In this document: positions 58,975-64,000 of the stretch, in pieces
Numbering within the stretch: position 1 is the first letter of the stretch
Layout: each line of letters starts with the position of its first letter
Source: Sapria himalayana
Lineage: Eukaryota; Streptophyta; Magnoliopsida; Malpighiales; Rafflesiaceae
Reading direction: 5' to 3'
NCBI GenBank assembly: GCA_029783825.1
Contig: JAREIK010002991.1
Span: forward strand, 427,001 to 491,000
DNA length: 64,000 nt
Notes under the pieces: model-generated
Databases searched by the model: none
Told to the model about the DNA's origin: nothing
What the model saw: the letters and a program-made list of their open reading frames with translations, nothing else
Made by a program: the position numbers and the translations under genes

Positions 58975-60890
58975 TTTTAATTGGCATATCATGTGCATCA
59001 TCAGCCGCAACATCAAGATTACTATCATATAAATCATCATCACCAGTAATCAACTCTTCCGCTTTCGCAGTGGATCCGGATGCAGTCCTTGTCTCAGCGT
59101 CAACACGATCATATATGCTAAATCTCGAATCCTCTCAATCCTTCAAACAGGCTAATGCCTCAACAATATCTGAACGTAATCTCGATCTCCTATTTGAAAT
59201 CATGTTTATTGCAACAGAAAAAATAGACTTCGATGCTACGCTCGACACCGAAGGAGTCAGTAGATCCTGTGTCATCCTAGATAGCATAGGAAAGGTAGAT
59301 TCATGATTTCTATCACTGTAATATATCAATATTCTTAGTATCAGAATGTGATAGGATTGAGCAGTAATTGGTATCTAAGTACCGAGAAAGCTCGCTCCTA
59401 TGTGATGGTCCATGCCGACATTTTTTCCTCGCTAGCTGAATGAAAAAATCATCATCTTTGAACAAGGTATCCATGTCCGTAATCACAGTCTCACCACCAC
59501 CATCACCATACTTAGTATCGTAGTATGTGAACATGTCTGGCAACTTCTTATGAATGAAATCTTCAGGTGGGTCTTCAAGGTTTATGCACAAGGAAATGTA
59601 AGTCAGGGTGTTTTCTATCTTTTTCACCTTAACTCTAGTGTCCATACATGCAGCGAGGTAATAAAGAGATGGAATGGTTGACGAGTACTTTAAGTACTTG
59701 GTTTTTATCTCTGCAACCATATGACTAAGTGTCAGGTCAGCTCGATACTTCCATTAATGCTACTAATGGTGCATATGTACCTGAGTGCAATACAAGTCGT
59801 GGGCGTATAAATCGACGAACACATGTTCGTCGTGTCATAAAAAATTTTCAGGAATTTAATAAATGAAAATTTTGAAGCCTAGTCAGTGTCATCAATAATA
59901 AGTTCGTCACTTATATTATTGATAGAGTCGGATATCACGTGTTCATATCCAACATATGACTCTAACATCAGGTACATGTAATTCTAATGATGTCTCACAT
60001 TCAATTAGAATTTCTTCTTCTTAAGATTCGCAGACAAACAGAGACTACCAAACTTTTATTGTTTGCGATGAATACGAATATATTTTAGTGTATTACGTAT
60101 ATTATCCAACGCGGGGGAACACACATTCATACCCGCTTGAACAATCAAGTTAATCACGTGACATATGTGTCCGACGTGAAATTTTTTTTCTAATAGTGCG
60201 TCTCTAATCTTCCTAACAAATATGTTAATCGCTGCTCTATTATTAGATGTGTTATCGAGTGTGATACTAAAAATTTTATTTTGAATTTTATATTCTCAAA
60301 AGATTTTTATCATGTACTCAAAAATGATCGGAACATCATGAGGATGAAGAATCTCATAGTATCCTAAAATATTTTTATTCATAGTCTAGTTAGAATTTAC
60401 ATAGTGGCTTGTGAGACATGCGTAGAGGTGTTAACCGGGCAGGGCCGGCTCGGCACGAGGCACGGCATGGGAAAATTTCGTGCCCGGGCCCGTGTTTGCC
60501 ATGCCATGCCTGGCCCTTCACGGTTTGGCCCGTGGCATGGCACACCGGCACGGGTTCGTCTCGTGTCGGGTGTCCCCCGAGCCCGACTTCACGATCACCC
60601 CTACCGCAAAAAAGACCACTGGTCGAGTCTGATTGGACCCGACCCGCGGTCCCACGATGCCCAAACCGTACGGCCAGGCCAGGCCCGTTTGACACATCTA
60701 GACATGCATAAGATGATTCATCATGACTTGTCCAGATATTGGTCGTCACGGACACCACTCCACTATATGTCATAAATTCATTAATTATTTTTTATTTTTA
60801 GCTTATATAATTTTAGTATGTTATTTCTAGATGTGGACCTAGGAATCCTATAATAAGCAGACTAAAAATATGTCTGTATGATGCGCACAA
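58975..60890 (-). pseudogene. hAT transposase remnant (minus strand)
   Basis: From the 5' side: GVVSVTTNIWTSHDESSYACL (about 60700-60770), the usual D-W-S core segment. After the nested insertion at 60423-60700 it continues through a FSITLDNTSNN-like stretch near 60260 and an RD-HVRH/ICHVINLIVQ-like stretch near 60150. Then a 135-codon open piece (59313-59720) with KYLKYSSTIPSLYYLAACMD and DPPEDFIHKKLPDMF. Then the C-terminal dimerisation domain (about 59110-59329) with LTPSVSSVASKSIFSVA, RLRSDIVEALACLKD. Frameshifts separate the open pieces, the nested element splits it and the N-terminal BED finger is absent. It is the best-preserved transposase of this family in the window but not functional. 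Confidence 0.8.
60423..60700. mobile_element. Nested non-autonomous hAT element
   Basis: 278 bp with ends TAGAGGTGTTAACCGGGC and, reverse-complemented, TAGATGTGTCAAACGGGC. The flanks GACATGCG (60415-60422) and GACATGCA (60701-60708) agree at 7 of 8 positions. Removing it rejoins the transposase frame on both sides. Its interior block CCGCAAAAAAGACCACTGGT recurs as a close copy at 63867 in the element at 63687, so these two belong to one subfamily. Confidence 0.9.
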
Positions 60891-61494
60891 CCCCTACTTT
60901 TTTAAAATTAGGGGTTTGGCGTGATGGCACGAGCCGAAACTCTATTTTTTTTTTAATTTAGGGTTATGCCCGACCGGGCCGAACCTGGCGAATCGTGCCG
61001 AGGGCCCGGGCCGGGTTGAACCTCATAAAATCATGCCATGCCAGGCAAGAAAGAACGGTCGGGCCTGAAAAAAATTGGCCGGCCCGGCCCGGCACGTCTC
61101 GTTTGCCACCTTTTGGGTGGGACCGTGTGCCGGGTCTGATTGGACCCGACCCGCGATCTTTGTGTTGGGAAGCTAGGCCCAACTCCTGAGTAACAAGAGG
61201 GTGAGCTGTGACCCGTGACTCGTGAGGGTGAGGGAAGCCGGGAGTCCGGGTCTGCTGGTGCGAGAAGCCGAGAGTCTAGGTCCGCGGGTGCGGGACTGTG
61301 TCTGACCTCGACTCGTGCCACGGGCCACCGAACCGTGCCGGTTTAGGCACGGCATGAGGCTCGATTGGCCACGACACGGGTTGTGCCTTACCTGGGCAGG
61401 GGAAATTCTCCCGTCGGGCTGGCCCATGCGCTGCCAAACCGTGCCGTGTTTCGTGCCGGGCGGGGCCGACCTGGTTGACACCTCTTTGTCCCAG

Positions 61495-61890
61495 CCATGC
61501 CTGACATATTTGACATATCTAGGTTCAGTAGTATCAATGTTATGGTAAAAATAACACCAATCAATATTGGTCCTAAAATAGTGAAATGGTGTGTGTAACG
61601 TCGATGCTTATTGAATTGTTGTATATATAGTGTGCATCAATACACATAATGTTGACGCACATATGTGCAATGTCAATTTGTGAAGGTGCACATCGTTGAG
61701 GCATGCTAGTGCAGTAGGATGTTTGTTTAGTAACACAATATGCAACATTATTGTTATCGTAGACCCACATTATCAAGATGTGCTTGTGCCATAAAGCAAT
61801 TGATGGTGTTTGATGTGCAATATCGAGTGTCTGTCGTGCAGTGACATTTTGTGTTGTGACCCTTGCACAATGAAATTTGTAGTGCGATTA
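61495..61890. other. Spacer rich in TGTGCA words
   Basis: Between a hAT element and MITE copy 3. It repeats GTGCA, TGTCG and ACACAAT words without a regular period. A hAT-end-like GACATATTTGACATATCTAGG near 61502 may be a relict terminus. No gene seen. Confidence 0.35.
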
Positions 61891-61898
61891 GTTAGAAT

Positions 61899-62106
61899 TA
61901 AGAATTGAAATATTAGTTTTGACGAATATATTACTACTTAGATTTTACGGATATAACTGATATATCAGAGAGATATATTAGCATGTATTTTTACATGAGT
62001 ACTAATTAATGATAATATTATTAGTTCTTGATGTATATATTGATACTTTGAATTTATTGATATTTCAGAGATATAACGATAGATATATCAAAAATTTTTA
62101 TCATTA
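61899..62106. mobile_element. TATATCG-rich MITE, copy 3 (diverged)
   Basis: A 208-bp relative of the elements at 2589 and 5954, more diverged (many TATATCG words eroded to TATATTA or TATATCA). The ends read TAAGAATTGAAATATTAG and, reverse-complemented, TAATGATAAAAATTTTTG. The flanks GTTAGAAT (61891-61898) and GGTAGAAT (62107-62114) agree at 7 of 8 positions. Confidence 0.75.
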
Positions 62107-62114
62107 GGTAGAAT

Positions 62115-62471
62115 TTTGTAAGTATATTATAATATTAAAAACAATGGTAATAATCAGTGTAGGGATATTAGAAATTATTTAGTGGAAACCTAAAGAAAAT
62201 TTTCAATATGAGTTACCTTGATGAGAGTTTGATTTTTGAGTTAATGTTATTTGAAATGCTTGTTAGATTATTTACGTGAGATTGATTATGTGAGAGAATT
62301 GATAGGATAATACACTTATTAGTAAATTTGATTATACTTAAGAGATTGAATGGTCAGATTCATAATATTCTCCTAGTAGAGTTGGAGTGATCAGTCAGAC
62401 ATTTAAACTTTTTTTGCTACATTGTGGTAGTGAAAGAGATGGGAAGGGTGCTTCTAGAAGTAAGAAACTGA
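62115..62471. other. AT-rich spacer, nothing recognised
   Basis: Sequence between MITE copy 3 and the next hAT element. No open frame or repeat that I can support. Confidence 0.45.
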
Positions 62472-62479
62472 CAATGACA

Positions 62480-62908
62480 TAGAGGTGTCAATCGGGCCGG
62501 GTCGGGCCGGCCTGATCTGGCACGAGCCACGGCATGATTTAGTCGTGCCTGGACTCGTGTCGTGCCAGACCACGACACCAATCGTGTCGTGTCGAGGCCA
62601 ATCGGGCTTTGTGCCGTGCCGTGCCGTGCCTGACCCGGCACGGTACCACGACACGAGCCGAGAAACTTAATTTTTTTTAAAATTAGAGTTTCGGGTGGTG
62701 CAGCGGCGCGACAGCGCGTGTCGAAACCCTGCTTTTTTTAAAAATGAGGGGCTTGACCTGACCGGGCCGAACTCGATGGATTTGTGCAGCAGACCCGTGC
62801 TGGGCTGATCTCCATAGAATTGTGCTGTGCTTGGCCAGGCATGAAAGCACGGTCGGGTCGGCAAAAAATGGGCTGGGCTGGCCCGACAGGTCCCGTTTGA
62901 CACCTCTA
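62480..62908. mobile_element. Non-autonomous hAT element with perfect target duplication
   Basis: 429 bp with ends TAGAGGTGTCAATCGGGCCG and, reverse-complemented, TAGAGGTGTCAAACGGGACC, and a perfect 8-bp duplication CAATGACA (62472-62479 and 62909-62916). The right half matches 60895-61105. The interior palindrome around GCAGCGGCGCGACAGCGCG is flanked by T- and A-runs. The open frames here are compositional. Confidence 0.93.
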
Positions 62909-62916
62909 CAATGACA

Positions 62917-63686
62917 TATTCTTTTTACTAGAAATTAAGACACTCAAGAGAGATGTTGGTGTTAGACTTTGCATCTCAATTTATAGAAATTGTTTTGAGG
63001 TTCATAAATTGTATAATAGACTATTGAATCTAATTAGGTAGAACTTTTACATGTACACTTACCATTCATGTTACACTTACTTGGCAATATTTTATTTTTT
63101 TTTCTTGGGGGATATCTGGTCTGGTGTAAGTCTCTTTATTGATGGTGTGTGGATCACTATTATCAAAATCATATGATTTAAGATTTGATTAATGAGTTGA
63201 TTCACGATTCAGATAGTAAATGATCCAACTCCTTAAAAGAATCGTGAATATGTATGATTCGAAGATTGAATTACTGAATTGCGAATCTATTCACATGAAT
63301 CAATTTAATACATATTCTCAACGGGTCAAGATCCTCAAAAGTCACAAAAATAAAAATACTAAAAAAAATTACTAACTATAAGAATTAATTAACGTGAAAA
63401 AAAAATAACTCCAATATTTGGTATTACGAATTTAATTTGAAAAAATAATAAGATACTAAAAAAAAGTACCAACTATATGAAATAGGAATTAATTAACTTG
63501 GAAAAAAGTCACAAAAAATTTGATTTACGATTCAATATAATTTTTGATTCTCGATTCACTAATAAAAGATTCTGGTTCTCGATTTGAATCTTGATTTAAC
63601 AACTATGGTGTGGATTACTTTTTTTTCTTGACTTATTTTGATCTTTTGAGAATTAGCCTACAAACTAAGGAGTCAATACTCATCCT
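62917..63686. other. AT-rich spacer with short duplicated phrase
   Basis: Two stretches (63355-63400 and 63446-63500) share ATACTAAAAAAAATTAC / ATACTAAAAAAAAGTACC, ACTATA-GAA and AATTAATTAAC words, a short tandem-like duplication with a period of about 90 bp. GATTC/GAATC words recur around 63170-63300 and 63530-63600. No gene seen. Confidence 0.4.
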
Positions 63687-64000
63687 TAGAGGTGTCAACC
63701 GGGCTGGCTCGGCCCGGCCCGGCCCGGCCCGGCCCGACATGGAAAAATTCCGTGCCCGGGCCCGTGCCGTGCCCGACCCAGCATGGTTCGGCTCGCGGCA
63801 TGGCACACCAGCATGGGACAAACCCGTGCCGGGTGTCCCGTGAGCCCGACCCCACGATGACCCCTCCCGCAAAAAAGACCGCTGGTCGGGTTTGTTTCGA
63901 CCCGCGGTCCCCCCCCCCCCCCCTCCGAATCCCGACCCGTACGGACATGCAAGCTCGATCGGGCCAGGCTAGGCCCGGCTATTTTAAACCGTGCTGGGCA
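63687..64000. mobile_element. Non-autonomous hAT element, cut by the window edge
   Basis: The left end is TAGAGGTGTCAACCGGGC followed by four head-to-tail CGGCC/CGGCCC units. The interior shares GTGTCCCGTGAGCCCGACC and CCGCAAAAAAGACCGCTGGT with the nested element at 60423. It contains a C15 run (63909-63923). The right end and second target duplication lie beyond 64000. The short open frames here are compositional. Confidence 0.8.

Larger units (their letters stand above)
58348..61486 (-). mobile_element. hAT element with transposase remnant and a nested relative
   Basis: 3139 bp with ends TAGAGGTGTCAAATGGGTCG and, reverse-complemented, AAGAGGTGTCAACCAGGTCG. The flanks TGTCCTAG (58340-58347) and TGTCCCAG (61487-61494) agree at 7 of 8 positions. 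A transposase remnant runs on the minus strand at 58975-60890, and a smaller family member is inserted in it at 60423-60700. From about 60890 to 61486 lies GC-rich 5' terminal sequence, part of which (60895-61105) matches the right half of the element at 62480. The transposase N-terminus is missing, so the element was already deleted internally. Confidence 0.8.

Noticed and set aside
60390..61548. Several GC-rich open frames on both strands
   Set aside because: They fall in the nested hAT element and the GC-rich end of the larger hAT element; only the short stretch reading GVVSVTTNIW is genuine transposase sequence.
62417..62903. Open frames over the hAT element at 62480 and its flanks
   Set aside because: Compositional by-products of a non-coding element.
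63610..63952. Open frames near the right edge
   Set aside because: Compositional by-products of the edge hAT element.
1..64000. tRNA, rRNA and CRISPR-like structures
   Set aside because: No cloverleaf with conserved A- and B-box sequence, no rRNA core and no spaced direct repeats were seen; the only tRNA-related sequence is the copia primer-binding site at 37437-37448.

Overview
The window looks like repeat-rich, AT-rich nuclear DNA of a flowering plant. Two recognisable plant genes lie in about 64 kb, both on the minus strand, and most of the rest is transposable elements in various stages of decay. I cannot tell monocot from dicot by eye. There is no sign of operons, CRISPR arrays or bacterial gene structure.

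Layout. 1-12.5 kb holds the 5' part of a peroxisomal citrate synthase gene (minus strand). Exon 1 (11984-12238) carries a PTS2 signal and exon 2 is at 6811-6991. They are separated by a 5.0-kb intron full of minisatellites. The next intron runs off the left edge and contains a decayed 4.7-kb hAT element (about 242-4930), itself hit by a small MITE. 12.6-14.5 kb holds an AT-rich dispersed repeat and a 30-bp tandem repeat. 14.7-27 kb is a thicket of long LTR-like repeats (four direct copies, one inverted) with broken Ty3/gypsy gag-protease and Ty1/copia RT and RNase H pieces. 28-31.5 kb holds a hairpin, two more copies of the AT-rich repeat and a probable minus-strand LTR. 32.1-36.7 kb is a wrecked CACTA (En/Spm) element. 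37107-42143 is an almost intact Ty1/copia element: 327-bp LTRs, 5-bp target duplication, and one gag-pol frame broken only by two stop codons. 42972-44441 is an intact single-exon gene for an RLP29-type leucine-rich-repeat receptor-like protein. 45.3-49.8 kb is a second, much older copia element. 50-64 kb holds microsatellites, a CpG-retaining island of unknown nature and a dense cluster of hAT elements.

The strongest pattern is a hAT family whose ends read TAGAGGTGTCAA and which makes 8-bp target duplications. One large member (58348-61486) has transposase remnants and a smaller family member inserted in them. A deleted derivative lies at 55812-57725, and compact GC-rich non-autonomous copies at 22159, 55215, 62480 and 63687. 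For the 22159 copy the window holds its own empty site in a sister copy of the host repeat. A second, unrelated-looking MITE family of about 200 bp, rich in the word TATATCG, is present three times, each time with an 8-bp duplication. I see no entirely new system; the value lies in this readable insertion history and in the citrate synthase gene that has absorbed much of it.
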